DNA of 64,000 nt from Brucella tritici (lineage in GTDB: Bacteria; Pseudomonadota; Alphaproteobacteria; Rhizobiales; Rhizobiaceae). The notes beneath the pieces were generated by a model that was given only the letters and a program-made list of their open reading frames with translations, was not told the DNA's origin and made no database searches. The number at the start of each line of letters is the position of its first letter. The first letter of the stretch is position 1. Shown piece by piece: positions 9,880 through 20,300 of this stretch. Location: assembly GCF_008932295.1 (NCBI RefSeq), contig NZ_WBWA01000020.1:21425-85424 (forward strand). Reading direction: 5' to 3'. The position numbers were made by a program, and so were the translations under genes.

Positions 9880-11340
9880 TTGGCTAAGCTGACAAGTATT
9901 GGTGACGAAGCGAAGATCGCACTGGATACACTGGCGGATCGTGCGACCGGGCTATTGTCTCCATCGTTACGGCTCGGTGTGACCGGTTTGTCGCGTGCGG
10001 GAAAGACAGTCTTCATCACAGCCCTCGTTCACAACATGTTACATGGCGGCAGGCTTCCGATGTTCGAGGCCTATAAATCTGGCCGTATTTCACGCGCGCT
10101 GCTCGAGCCTCAACCCGATGATGCCGTCCCCCGTTTTCAATATGAAGAACATCTGTCGGCATTGATCGATGAGCGTATATGGCCCGACTCCACTCGCGCT
10201 ATCTCGCAATTGCGCCTGACGATCGAATATGAATCCGCTTCTGCCTGGGGACGTTGGCTGTCACCGGGCAAGCTTTCGGTCGATATTGTGGATTATCCCG
10301 GAGAATGGCTGCTGGATCTGCCTTTGCTCGGCAAATCCTATGCAGAATTCAGTGCGGATTCCTTTGCACTGGCCCATGAGCCGACACATAAGGATCTGGC
10401 TCAGGAGTGGATCGCCGAAGTTTCCCTCGTCACGCCTTCCGAAAAGGCAGACGAACTGACCGCACAGCGACTGGCAAAGAGCTTCACGGCTTATTTGCGT
10501 GCAGGCAAAGCCGATGAACGCGCTTTGTCGACCTTGCCGCCGGGACGGTTCCTGATGCCGGGCGATCTCGAAGGCTCGCCAGCGCTGACATTCGCCCCTC
10601 TCCCGGACCTGAAACCGGACGATCTGAAGGCCGGTTCTCTGGGCGCAATGATGGAACGGCGTTACGAAGCCTATAAAACCTACGTCATCAAGCCCTTCTT
10701 TCGCGAACATATTGCGCGGCTGGACCGGCAGATTGTACTCATCGATGCCATGCAGGCCATGAATGCAGGTGGCGCAGTCGTCGCCGATCTGGAACGCGCG
10801 CTTACCGACATCCTGTCCTGCTTCAGACCGGGACGCTCGAACCTGCTGACTGGCCTGATACAGCGCCGGATCGGGCGTATTCTTGTTGCCGCGACCAAAG
10901 CCGACCATCTGCACCATGAAAGTCATGACCGTCTGCAAGCCATCGTGCGGCGTCTCGTGGAGCGAGCAATAGAGCGCGCCGATTTTTCCGGCGCGGATAT
11001 TGATGTTCTGGCAATGGCCGCCGTTCGCGCTACCCGTGAGGCAACTGTCACACAGGGCAAGGAAATCCTTCCCGTCATCGTCGGCACACCATTGAAGGGT
11101 GAAAAAATCGACGGTGAAGTGTTCGACGGTGAAACCGAAACAGCTATATTTCCCGGCGACTTACCGAAGAATCCCAACGCGATCTTTGAAAAGTCTTTTG
11201 CGCAGGATGATCCGGCCATCCGTTTTGTCCGTTTTCGCCCACCTCGGCTCGAACGTACCGCCGAAGGCATCACCTTGTCCCTGCCTCATATAAGGCTGGA
11301 TCGTGCCCTGCAGTTTCTGATTGGGGATCGTCTCGCATGA
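9880..11340 (+). CDS. ycjX: YcjX family P-loop protein
   Basis: A 486-residue soluble protein with a Walker A motif GLSRAGKT at residues 36-43 and DYPGEW at a Walker B-like position near residue 132. This is the YcjX/DUF463 family, a predicted GTPase/ATPase of stress or phage-shock related function that is nearly always paired with YcjF. The start codon is TTG at 9880, with GAGGG only 4 nt upstream; no in-frame ATG gives a better fit. The end overlaps the next gene by ATGA, which implies translational coupling. Confidence 0.88.
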   Translation: MAKLTSIGDEAKIALDTLADRATGLLSPSLRLGVTGLSRAGKTVFITALVHNMLHGGRLPMFEAYKSGRISRALLEPQPDDAVPRFQYEEHLSALIDERIWPDSTRAISQLRLTIEYESASAWGRWLSPGKLSVDIVDYPGEWLLDLPLLGKSYAEFSADSFALAHEPTHKDLAQEWIAEVSLVTPSEKADELTAQRLAKSFTAYLRAGKADERALSTLPPGRFLMPGDLEGSPALTFAPLPDLKPDDLKAGSLGAMMERRYEAYKTYVIKPFFREHIARLDRQIVLIDAMQAMNAGGAVVADLERALTDILSCFRPGRSNLLTGLIQRRIGRILVAATKADHLHHESHDRLQAIVRRLVERAIERADFSGADIDVLAMAAVRATREATVTQGKEILPVIVGTPLKGEKIDGEVFDGETETAIFPGDLPKNPNAIFEKSFAQDDPAIRFVRFRPPRLERTAEGITLSLPHIRLDRALQFLIGDRLA

Positions 11341-12419
11341 CAGAGAAGACGCCACGCAAGCCTGCTTCCTTTACGGTAAGCCAGCCCTCCGCCCGCACAG
11401 AAACAGTGGATGAAGCGCCGCGCCGTCCTCGTGCAGTGCGGGACCTCGACGCCGTTATCTCCCAACCGGATGTCTTCGCATTGAGCGAAGACGAGGCGGC
11501 AGAACTGGAAATCCTTGATCCGTCGTTTGAAGCGCCTGAACGCAAGGGCTGGTCGCTTAGCAGAATACTTTTCGGCGCACTGGGTATTCTCGTTTCATTC
11601 GCAGTCGGCATCTGGACCGAAGACCTTATCCGGGCGCTATTTTCCCGTGCAGATTGGCTTGGTTGGACCGCTTTGGGCGTCGCTATAATTGCGCTTGCAG
11701 CCTTTATCGCCATCGTCGTTCGGGAACTGATCGCGCTCCGCCGCCTCGCGTCCGTGCAGCACCTTCGCAAAGACGCCGCAGATGCAGCCGAACGCGACGA
11801 TATGGCCGCAGCCAGAAAAGCAGTGGACGCGTTGCGCTCGATTGCGGCGGGCTTGCCCGAGACAGCGCGCGGGCGGCAGCTTCTGGACGGTCTGACAGAC
11901 GATATTATTGACGGGCGAAATCTGATCCAGCTTGCCGAAACGGAAATCCTTCGTCCTCTCGACCGTGAAGCGCGCGCACTCATTTTGAATGCTTCAAAAC
12001 GCGTTTCGATTGTCACAGCAATCAGCCCGCGCGCACTCGTCGATATCGGCTATGTCATTTTTGAATCGGCACGGCTGATCCGCAGGCTTTCTCAACTCTA
12101 TGGTGGTCGTCCAGGTACACTGGGCTTTCTGAAGCTTGCCCGTCGCGTCATTGCCCATCTGGCCGTGACGGGAACGCTGGCCATGGGGGACAGCGTTATC
12201 CAACAGCTTGTCGGCCATGGTCTTGCCTCCCGGCTATCGGCCAAGCTGGGTGAAGGTGTAGTCAACGGACTCATGACGGCGCGCATCGGGATTGCTGCCA
12301 TGGATGTGGTGCGTCCGTTTCCTTTCAATGCGGAAAAGCGCCCCGGAATTGGAGACTTTATCGGCGACCTTGCTAGGATGAGTGGCGAGCGAACCGATAA
12401 AAAGCATCCCGGAAAATAG
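11337..12419 (+). CDS. ycjF: YcjF family (TIGR01620/DUF697) inner-membrane protein
   Basis: 360 residues. An acidic N-terminal region of about 75 residues is followed by two transmembrane helices (about 80-130), then a DUF697-type domain with further hydrophobic segments and Ala/Arg-rich helices. The ATG overlaps the ycjX stop by four bases, so the two proteins are made together and probably act together at the membrane. Function is not established in any organism that I know of. Confidence 0.88.
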   Translation: MTEKTPRKPASFTVSQPSARTETVDEAPRRPRAVRDLDAVISQPDVFALSEDEAAELEILDPSFEAPERKGWSLSRILFGALGILVSFAVGIWTEDLIRALFSRADWLGWTALGVAIIALAAFIAIVVRELIALRRLASVQHLRKDAADAAERDDMAAARKAVDALRSIAAGLPETARGRQLLDGLTDDIIDGRNLIQLAETEILRPLDREARALILNASKRVSIVTAISPRALVDIGYVIFESARLIRRLSQLYGGRPGTLGFLKLARRVIAHLAVTGTLAMGDSVIQQLVGHGLASRLSAKLGEGVVNGLMTARIGIAAMDVVRPFPFNAEKRPGIGDFIGDLARMSGERTDKKHPGK

Positions 12420-12669
12420 CGGTTTATTTCCGAAGCATTAACCATTCGCGACGATTATGTGCAGATAGAAATCTGCGCCAGAATCGAGCGATCCGGTGTA
12501 TCGGCACACTCCCCTCTGAACCCGTGCCCTTCTCCATCGATCGGCTTATGGCAATGTCGGAAAATCCGACAGTTTGCGAGGCGCGACCAGCTTTTGGTCG
12601 TGACATGCTTAAAAACAACGATTAGGAATGACGTCCGATCAAGGTCGTGAATCCGGGACAGAGCTGAAT

Positions 12670-13203
12670 ATGAAGAATTGCATCGCCGCCTGCCTGACGC
12701 TGCTGCCCGTGTCATTTTCCGCCGCGCCGGTTTTGGCCGCCGACAAGGACAAGCAGTTCTTTCAAACGATCGAAGGTCAATGGTCCGGCCCGGGCGAAAT
12801 CGTTGCCGGAAAATACAAAGGCACGAAATTCGTCTGTAATCTCGCCGGATCAACGCCTGATGAAAATGTCGGTATGACGCTTGACGGCTCCTGCCGCGTC
12901 GGTGTGTTTTCGCAGCCTATGAAGGCAACAGTTACACGTGTTGGCTCGGCTTATTCCGGCAAGTTCAATGACGGCGCCGAGGGCAAAGGACTTGACGTCA
13001 CGTCAGGTTCTGTCAGCGGCAACAAGGTTGTTTTCGGCCTGAACCGCAAGCAGCTCAACGGTGCCATGCTGGCCCGCGTTTCCGATCAGAACACGATGAA
13101 TGTGACGGTTTCCGTTCGCGTCGACAAGGAACTGGTTCCGGTCATCGGCATGAGCCTGAAGCGTGTGGATAATCTCGCCGTCGGTAGCATCGCGAAGAAC
13201 TGA
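12670..13203 (+). CDS. Secreted protein of unknown function
   Basis: 177 residues. A clear Sec signal peptide ends near ALA-A (about residue 24: APVLAADKD). The mature part is a compact, probably beta-rich domain containing two cysteines (FVCNLAG and GSCRVG) that could form a disulfide. The ATG at 12670 is chosen over 12628 because the signal peptide begins there. I do not recognise the family. It is a single-gene unit ending at a terminator inside folK. Confidence 0.75.
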   Translation: MKNCIAACLTLLPVSFSAAPVLAADKDKQFFQTIEGQWSGPGEIVAGKYKGTKFVCNLAGSTPDENVGMTLDGSCRVGVFSQPMKATVTRVGSAYSGKFNDGAEGKGLDVTSGSVSGNKVVFGLNRKQLNGAMLARVSDQNTMNVTVSVRVDKELVPVIGMSLKRVDNLAVGSIAKN

Positions 13204-13211
13204 CAAGAATT

Positions 13212-13742
13212 TTATTCACGCCACCAGCCCGCATCCGTGCGGGCCTTTTCTATTCCGGCTCGTTCTATCCCGGCATTCCAGTCCGCTACCGTCTTGCCTG
13301 CAATTCTGAGAGATGACGCAATATCGTTCAAGGGCACGAGAACGAAAGCCCGCTCATGCATGCGTGGATGCGGAAGCTGGAGAGCTGTATCATTCATGGC
13401 GACAGCCTTTCCCGCATCATCCTGCATCGCCAGTAAATCGATATCGATGATACGCGGGCCCCATCGCTCAATCCTCACGCGCTTCAATGAGCGCTCCACA
13501 TCGAGACAGGTCGCAATCAGCTCTAATGGCTGCAACGTGGTTTCGATTTCAGCACATGCGTTGTGAAACCACGCCTGATCTGTCTTGCCCCATGGGGGCG
13601 TGCGGTAGACAGCGGAGACCGCCACGATATTGGTGTCGCCCCTCTCGTCCAAGAAGCGTAACGCTTTACCCATAGACGCGACGGGATCATCAATATTTCC
13701 GCCAAGCCCCAGCCAGGCGCGATAATGGCTGCCTGCTTTCAC
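13212..13742 (-). CDS. folK: 2-amino-4-hydroxy-6-hydroxymethyldihydropteridine pyrophosphokinase
   Basis: 176 residues. It transfers pyrophosphate from ATP to 6-hydroxymethyl-7,8-dihydropterin in folate synthesis. The signature (R-x4-GPRxID-x-D: RWGPRIIDIDLL) is at about 96-107 and the N-terminal LGLGGNIDDP at about 10-20. The start is GTG and overlaps the folB stop codon (GTGA), so translation is coupled to folB. Length is normal for the family. Confidence 0.95.
   Translation of the reverse strand: MKAGSHYRAWLGLGGNIDDPVASMGKALRFLDERGDTNIVAVSAVYRTPPWGKTDQAWFHNACAEIETTLQPLELIATCLDVERSLKRVRIERWGPRIIDIDLLAMQDDAGKAVAMNDTALQLPHPRMHERAFVLVPLNDIASSLRIAGKTVADWNAGIERAGIEKARTDAGWWRE
13227..13249 (+). 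terminator. Intrinsic terminator inside the 3' end of folK
   Basis: Stem GCCCGCA (13227-13233) / TGCGGGC (13238-13244) with loop TCCG, then CTTTTC. It would end the plus-strand transcript of the secreted-protein gene, yet it lies within the last codons of convergent folK. Confidence 0.75.
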
Positions 13743-14098
13743 TGCGGATAAACCACGGTCACTTCAACATGGTCCAGCACACCCGGAACAGGTGCATTCG
13801 GCTTACGGACCGTAATTTCTGCACGCTTTACCTGCGGAAACCGTGCGGTCAGTGCCTTGGCCACGTCAAGAGCCAGCGTTTCGATCAGATAGCGCTGGCG
13901 ACCGGTGATAATGTCTTCAATGACAGCAAAGGCGATACCGTAATGCACAGTACCGTCGATATCGTCATTCTCCAGCGCATTGCCCGGATCGACATCGAGA
14001 ATAGCATCGACGTAGAAACGCTGACCGAGCTTGTGCTCTTCATCGAAAACGCCGTGGTGCGCGAAAAATGCGCAATTCATCATTCGGATCGTGTACAC
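13739..14098 (-). CDS. folB: Dihydroneopterin aldolase
   Basis: About 119 residues. It cleaves 7,8-dihydroneopterin to 6-hydroxymethyl-dihydropterin plus glycolaldehyde. Family landmarks are the N-terminal FFAHHGVFDEE and the ETLALDVAKAL segment, plus a C-terminal VRKPNAPVPGVLDHV. The start is uncertain. GTG 14098, 4 nt after the folP stop, gives exactly the E. coli FolB spacing to the GV-x-D/E motif; GTG 14119 would overlap folP. The middle gene of folP-folB-folK. Confidence 0.9.
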   Translation of the reverse strand: MYTIRMMNCAFFAHHGVFDEEHKLGQRFYVDAILDVDPGNALENDDIDGTVHYGIAFAVIEDIITGRQRYLIETLALDVAKALTARFPQVKRAEITVRKPNAPVPGVLDHVEVTVVYPQ

Positions 14099-14102
14099 GG
14101 CT

Positions 14103-14951
14103 TTACTTTCTATTTTCACTGCGTCTGAATTGCAGGATATCATCTGCAACGGCAAGTGCATCTCTATTAAAAGCGACATTGTGAACACGGAAGATGTCGG
14201 CACCTGCCAAACGCAGTGCGACAGACGTTGCCGCAGTTCCTATGTCGCGGTCGAGCGGATTGTCCCTGCCCGTCATGCCGCCGATAAAGCGTTTCCGCGA
14301 CGTGCCGACGAGTAACGGGAACCCGAATTTCTGCAACTCATCTGCTCTGGCCAACAATGCAACATCCTCATCCTTATTCTTGCCGAAGCCAAAACCGGGA
14401 TCGAGCACGATGCGGGATTCTTCAATGTCGGCCTTTTTCGCTGTATCCAGCGAAACATTCAGGAACGAGAACTGATCGTCGATGACATCGGCGAGAACGG
14501 GTCGATCCCTGCTGGTATGCATGATGACCAATCCTGCGCCGGTTGTTTTGGCAATATCAGCGATTTCAGGCTCTCGTTGCAGCCCCCAGACATCATTGAC
14601 GATATGAGCTCCGGCTTTGACCGCAGCCTGCGCTGTTGCAGCACGGTAAGTGTCTATGGAGATGATGCAATCGTATTTCTTCACCAATGTTTCGATAACC
14701 GGAACAACGCGTTCGATTTCCGTTTCGGAATTGATCGCAGCAGCTCCGGGGCGGGTTGATTCACCGCCAACATCGATGATCGTCGCTCCATCGACGAGCA
14801 TCTGACCGGCCACTTCCATGGCCTTTTCCAGCTCATTGTGGTGGCCACCGTCGGAAAAAGAGTCTGGCGTGACATTCAATATGCCCATGATCAGGGACTT
14901 TTCCCCCAGACGAAGGCTTCTTCCATGAGCAACGTGCCATTCTTTCGTCAT
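14103..14951 (-). CDS. folP: Dihydropteroate synthase
   Basis: About 282 residues. It condenses p-aminobenzoate with hydroxymethyl-dihydropterin pyrophosphate and is the sulfonamide target. Signatures are MGILNVTPDSFSDGG (about 22-36) and DVGGESTRPGA (about 62-72); LVGTSRKRFIGG is near 220. ATG 14951 follows AGGAA at good spacing; ATG 14984 in the same frame is possible. First gene of the folate operon, with a stable hairpin in its leader (14993-15016). Confidence 0.95.
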   Translation of the reverse strand: MTKEWHVAHGRSLRLGEKSLIMGILNVTPDSFSDGGHHNELEKAMEVAGQMLVDGATIIDVGGESTRPGAAAINSETEIERVVPVIETLVKKYDCIISIDTYRAATAQAAVKAGAHIVNDVWGLQREPEIADIAKTTGAGLVIMHTSRDRPVLADVIDDQFSFLNVSLDTAKKADIEESRIVLDPGFGFGKNKDEDVALLARADELQKFGFPLLVGTSRKRFIGGMTGRDNPLDRDIGTAATSVALRLAGADIFRVHNVAFNRDALAVADDILQFRRSENRK

Positions 14952-14992
14952 AGCGAAATGTTCCTGTGCCATTTCCTGGGGCATTTCATTGT

Positions 14993-15016
14993 GGCGAGGT
15001 TGCAGCCAACCTCGCC
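14993..15016 (-). repeat. 10-bp hairpin in the folP leader
   Basis: GGCGAGGTTG (14993-15002) and CAACCTCGCC (15007-15016) are perfect complements around a 4-nt loop. It lies just upstream of folP, and no T tract follows on the minus strand. It may be a leader hairpin that affects RNA stability or expression, or the end of an unrelated transcript. Confidence 0.55.
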
Positions 15017-15122
15017 TGAAGTCATTTTGTGAAGGGCGTTATAGTTCTCTTGACGATTGCATGCCATGCTCGCGGCAATAAAAAGCGAATTTCTTACTGG
15101 TTTTAGAAAGAGGTGCCAGGAC

Positions 15123-15743
15123 ATGAATTTAAGGAAGAAGGTTCTGGCTCTCAGTGCAATTCTTGCAATCGTAGCTCCGCAGGCGGAAGCCGCCGCGATC
15201 TTTCGCGAATTCAACTATTATACCGTAAGCGGCAAAACGGCAGCAGACCTCGACAGGGCTCTTTCCCGTAATGGACCCTTCCTCAAGAAGACTGGCCAGC
15301 ATCACCCAGGCGCCGCCGAAATCCGTTTCGATGCCAAGGTACGTTATGGCCGCGCGCCTGGAAAAGCCTGCAAAGTGCAAGACGTTTACGTGAACGTTCA
15401 CGCAAAGGTTTCCCTGCCTCGCTGGAAACAGCGCCGCAAGGCAACGCCGGAACTCGCGCTGATCTGGGATACGTTGTTGCAGGACATTCGCCGTCACGAA
15501 GAAAGCCACATCGTCATCGCGCGCAGCTTTGCAAGCGAGATGGAACGGGAAATACGCGGACTGCGCAGCCGCACAGATTGTTCTGTGCTTCGCACTGACA
15601 TCGACAAAGTCACTGCACGCCTTATGGAAGCGCATGACAAGGAACAGCAAAGGTTTGACCGGGTTGAGACGATCAATTTCGAAAACCGCTTTGCGCGCTT
15701 GCTGACCTATCGCATGGAGCGCGCCCAGCAGACTTCCAAATGA
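15123..15743 (+). CDS. DUF922 secreted putative zinc protease
   Basis: About 206 residues with a Sec signal peptide (cleavage near EAAA). The mature part carries RRHEESHIVIA, the HExxH-type zinc-binding motif that defines the DUF922 predicted proteases. ATG 15123 has AGGAC directly upstream; the frame opens earlier at 15057 without support. Likely periplasmic. It is convergent with the flavoprotein gene, with only 10 bp between their stops. Substrate unknown. Confidence 0.82.
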   Translation: MNLRKKVLALSAILAIVAPQAEAAAIFREFNYYTVSGKTAADLDRALSRNGPFLKKTGQHHPGAAEIRFDAKVRYGRAPGKACKVQDVYVNVHAKVSLPRWKQRRKATPELALIWDTLLQDIRRHEESHIVIARSFASEMEREIRGLRSRTDCSVLRTDIDKVTARLMEAHDKEQQRFDRVETINFENRFARLLTYRMERAQQTSK

Positions 15744-15753
15744 AGCAATTGGA

Positions 15754-16344
15754 CTAGCGCAATTCGCGGCGTATAGCCTGCGTCATCAATGCGGCTTCAT
15801 GAAACCCTGACAGAATAAGTTTCAGCTTGCCTGGATAGTGGCAGGCATCACCGATAGCGTAGACCTTCGGACTTGAAGTTCTAAAGGTCTCGGGACCCAC
15901 AGCCAGCATGTTACCTGTCTTAATGAAAGAAAGCTCGGCCAGCGGGTCGGGACGGATGACCTGTCCATCCCCGTTGAACGCACCAAGACCGGATGCAATC
16001 ACCACTGCACGCGCTTTAAGCTTGTCACCATTGCGAATGCCAACGGCCACGCCGTCGTCATCGACTGCGATGCTGGCCGCGATCTTGTTGAAATGAAAAA
16101 CGGGATTATACGGCTCGATCTGCCTGAGAAGCCGTTCTACGAGTTCCTCGCCCATGATTTCGGGAAAACCGGGCACGTCGTAAATCGGCTTGTCGGCATA
16201 GAGCGCTGTACATTGACCACCGGGCCGATCACTTGCATCGATAAGACGGCACCGGAAACCGAACAGCCCAAGCTGAAAAACGGAGAAAAGTGCGATAGGC
16301 CCGCAGCCGATAATGACAATATCATTCTGCGGTTCGACGCCCAT
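15754..16344 (-). CDS. Ferredoxin reductase-like flavoprotein lacking the NAD(P)H domain
   Basis: 196 residues of thioredoxin reductase-like ferredoxin-NADP reductase type, but far shorter than the usual 330-350. The FAD-binding fold is complete: IIGCGPIALFS at about 10-20, GGQCTALYADK at about 43-53, and VVIASGLGAF near 115. The C-terminal FAD segment is also present (YAIGDACHYPGKLKLILSGF, about 163-182). Between them, the roughly 130-residue NADPH domain with its second GxGxxA motif is missing without any frameshift. It lies 23 nt after a 2Fe-2S ferredoxin gene. It can probably bind FAD but not NADPH in the usual way; the electron partner may be the ferredoxin. Confidence 0.8.
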   Translation of the reverse strand: MGVEPQNDIVIIGCGPIALFSVFQLGLFGFRCRLIDASDRPGGQCTALYADKPIYDVPGFPEIMGEELVERLLRQIEPYNPVFHFNKIAASIAVDDDGVAVGIRNGDKLKARAVVIASGLGAFNGDGQVIRPDPLAELSFIKTGNMLAVGPETFRTSSPKVYAIGDACHYPGKLKLILSGFHEAALMTQAIRRELR

Positions 16345-16367
16345 CGCATCACCATTTCTTCAACAAT

Positions 16368-17320
<953 letters not shown>

Positions 17321-20300
17321 ATGGCTTCCAAATCCAAGGCACAGAAGCTCGACCTTGAGGTTGAAAAGGCACTGGAACAGGCACTCGATATCGATTTCGG
17401 TGACGATCTTGATATCGATATGGACTTGAGTGCATTCGATGATGGCTTCTCAGTCGATGATCTGGAAGAGCAGATTTCGCGCGCTGCTGAAGAGCTGGTT
17501 GCCGAACAGAAGACCAAAACAGTCGAGCCGACTGCCGTCTCTCCTGTCGAAACTGCTGCAAAAGTAGCCACCATTACCACTGCTTCAGTGATTGCAACGC
17601 CTGCAGCGCCTCCGGTCCCGCCGGTCGTAAAAGCTGCCGGACCAGTTTCGCAAGCTACAGTCAGCGTTCAGCACAAGCCTGCCAACACATCGAAGGTCGC
17701 AACGCCTGCACCTGAACCTGTTGTCAGCAAGCCTGTTGCCGCTGCGCCTGTTGCGACCGCCGCCAACGTTGCATCCCCTACCTTCACGCCGGCAAACGAT
17801 GATTCCCGCAGTGAAAAAGCGATTATCGCCGCTCCGCGCCGCGCGACCGAAAACTCCTCGAAGCTTTTCTGGACCACAACTGCAATCAGCGTGCTATGGG
17901 CCGCTGGCGGCGTTGCACTGAGCAAGGCCATCAATCCCGATGTCTTCTCGACCTTGCAGGCCACCAAGGATTTCTTCACTTCACCTGCCGGTCTCGGCGT
18001 CGTCGCAGGCGTTGCACTGCCAGTCGCAATGTTCTGGGGTTTCGCGCAACTCGTGAAGCGTGCGCAGGAAATGCATACGGCAGCGCGCAGCATGTCGGAA
18101 GCTGCCATGCGGCTGCTCCAGCCGGAAGCTGTATCCGGTGATCGCGTTTCGACCCTTGGACAGGCTGTGCGCCGCGAAGTCGCCGCCATGAACGAAGGCA
18201 TCGAACGCACTTTGGCGCGGGCCGTCGAGTTGGAAACGCTCGTTCAGTCGGAAGTCAATCAGCTTGAACGCGCCTATAGCGACAATGAAGTTCGTATCCG
18301 TTCGCTCGTTAGCGATCTCGGTAACGAACGCGAAGCGGTTGTCAGCCATGCCGAGCGTGTGCGTTCATCGATCTCTGGAGCGCATGAACAGCTTAAGGAA
18401 GAACTTTCGAGTGCTTCCAACATCATCCGCGACAATGTTCTCTCTGCATCGCAGCAGTTGAGCACCCTGCTCGGTGAATCCGGCGAGCGCCTGATCGGCA
18501 GCATCAACGAAAGCGGCGGCGCCATTGCCGAAGCCATCGAAACCCGTACCGGCGACATTGGCTCACGCATCACGACTTCGGGTGAAGCCTTCGCAAATCT
18601 GCTCGATACACGCATTGCAACACTGGATGAGCAGTCGCGCACAGTATCGGACCGCCTGACGGAAGCTCTGGACGAACGCACAACCGGCATTGCCAATCTG
18701 CTGGGCGGTGCAACGCAGTCCATGGTCAGCGAATTCGACACGCGTCTTGCCAACCTCGAAAGCACCCTTTCCGAGCGTGGCCGGTCGCTTCTATCCGAGT
18801 TCGAAGCGCGCGCGCATGCCCTCGACAGCAGCACTGAAAAGCTCAATGCAGCGCTCGAAACCCGTTCGCGCCAGATCAACGAAAACCTCATCGCGCGTAC
18901 TCGTGAAATCGCGGAAACCTTCTCCAGCGGTCGTACGTCTCTGAGCACGATGATTGACGAAACCAAGACGAAGATCGGCGAAGATCTGACCTCTATCGGT
19001 GAAAGCGTTGGCAATATTCTCGGCGAAAAGGCCAATGCCTTTGCAGGCAAGCTTGCTGAAAGCCGCGACGTACTTGCTGCGTCACTGGAAGGCGAAACGG
19101 AACGCGTTTCCTCTGTCATCCGCGGCCATGCCGATACGCTTGCTGCACGCACGAGCGACATCGAAAATGCGGTCAATGCCAGTGCCTCTACCCTCAACTC
19201 GGTTGCCGACAATCATGCGGCAATTCTGGAAGAGCGGACAAACGCACTGCGCCAGACGATGGAAAGCCACTCAGCATTGCTCGATACGAGCTTTGCAGAC
19301 CACGCCCGCTCTCTGGAAGAACGAGCGACCACGCTTCACGGCGTCATCGCTGGCAATCAGGCCATGCTTGCTCAACTGATGGATGAGCGTGCTGCTGCAA
19401 TGCGCGATAACTTCAACGAAAACCGTGAAGTGCTTGCCCGCACCTTCGATGAACGCGTGAATTCGCTGCAGGCGCTTATCGCTGATAATCAGGACACGCT
19501 CGCACGCATTCTCGATGAACGCGCAAGCAGCATGAATGAATCCATTGGTGCTGGTCGCGACGCATTCGTCGCCGCCCTTGGCGAACACGTCCGTCAGGTC
19601 GAAGAGCGCACGAGTGGCCTCCACACTGTCCTGAACGATCACAACAATGCCCTCTCCGGCATTCTGGACGGACACGAACGCACTATTGAAACCCGTGCTA
19701 CCGAAATCCGCTCGACTTTGAGCGACAGCACAGCATCACTGAGCCAGACGCTGCAGGATCACAGCGACATTCTGGAACAGCGCACAACCAACCTGCACAA
19801 TGCAATTGCCGACAGCAGCTCGACCATCAGCCGCGCTTTCGAAGGCCAGACAGGCATTATCGAAGAACGCACACAGACGATGGAAAAAGCGCTCACCATC
19901 GGCGTCGACAATGTTCGTCGTGCGCTCGAACAGAGCGCTGGCATTGTTGCTGGCACGCTGCGTGAGAAGATTGGTGAAGCCGCGAGCACGCTTTCCGCTG
20001 AAGCAGCGAAGGCTGGTGAAGCGCTGGACGGTTTCGGCGAAGCATTCAGCGCCCGCCTGATCGACAACCTGTCTGGCACTGAGGCCCGTCTCGGCGACCG
20101 CGCCGATGCGATTGCCGGTCGTCTTGGCGAGATCGAAAGCCGCCTTACCGGCGAGCTCGGCTCGATCGAAGCCCGCATTGCGAACACGGCAAGCAGGACG
20201 AGCGAAACACTTGCTGGCCATAGCGAAGCCTTTGCTGCGAGCGTTGCCGACAATCTGGCTGGCACCGAAACACGCCTCAACGAACGCGCCAGCGCCATCG

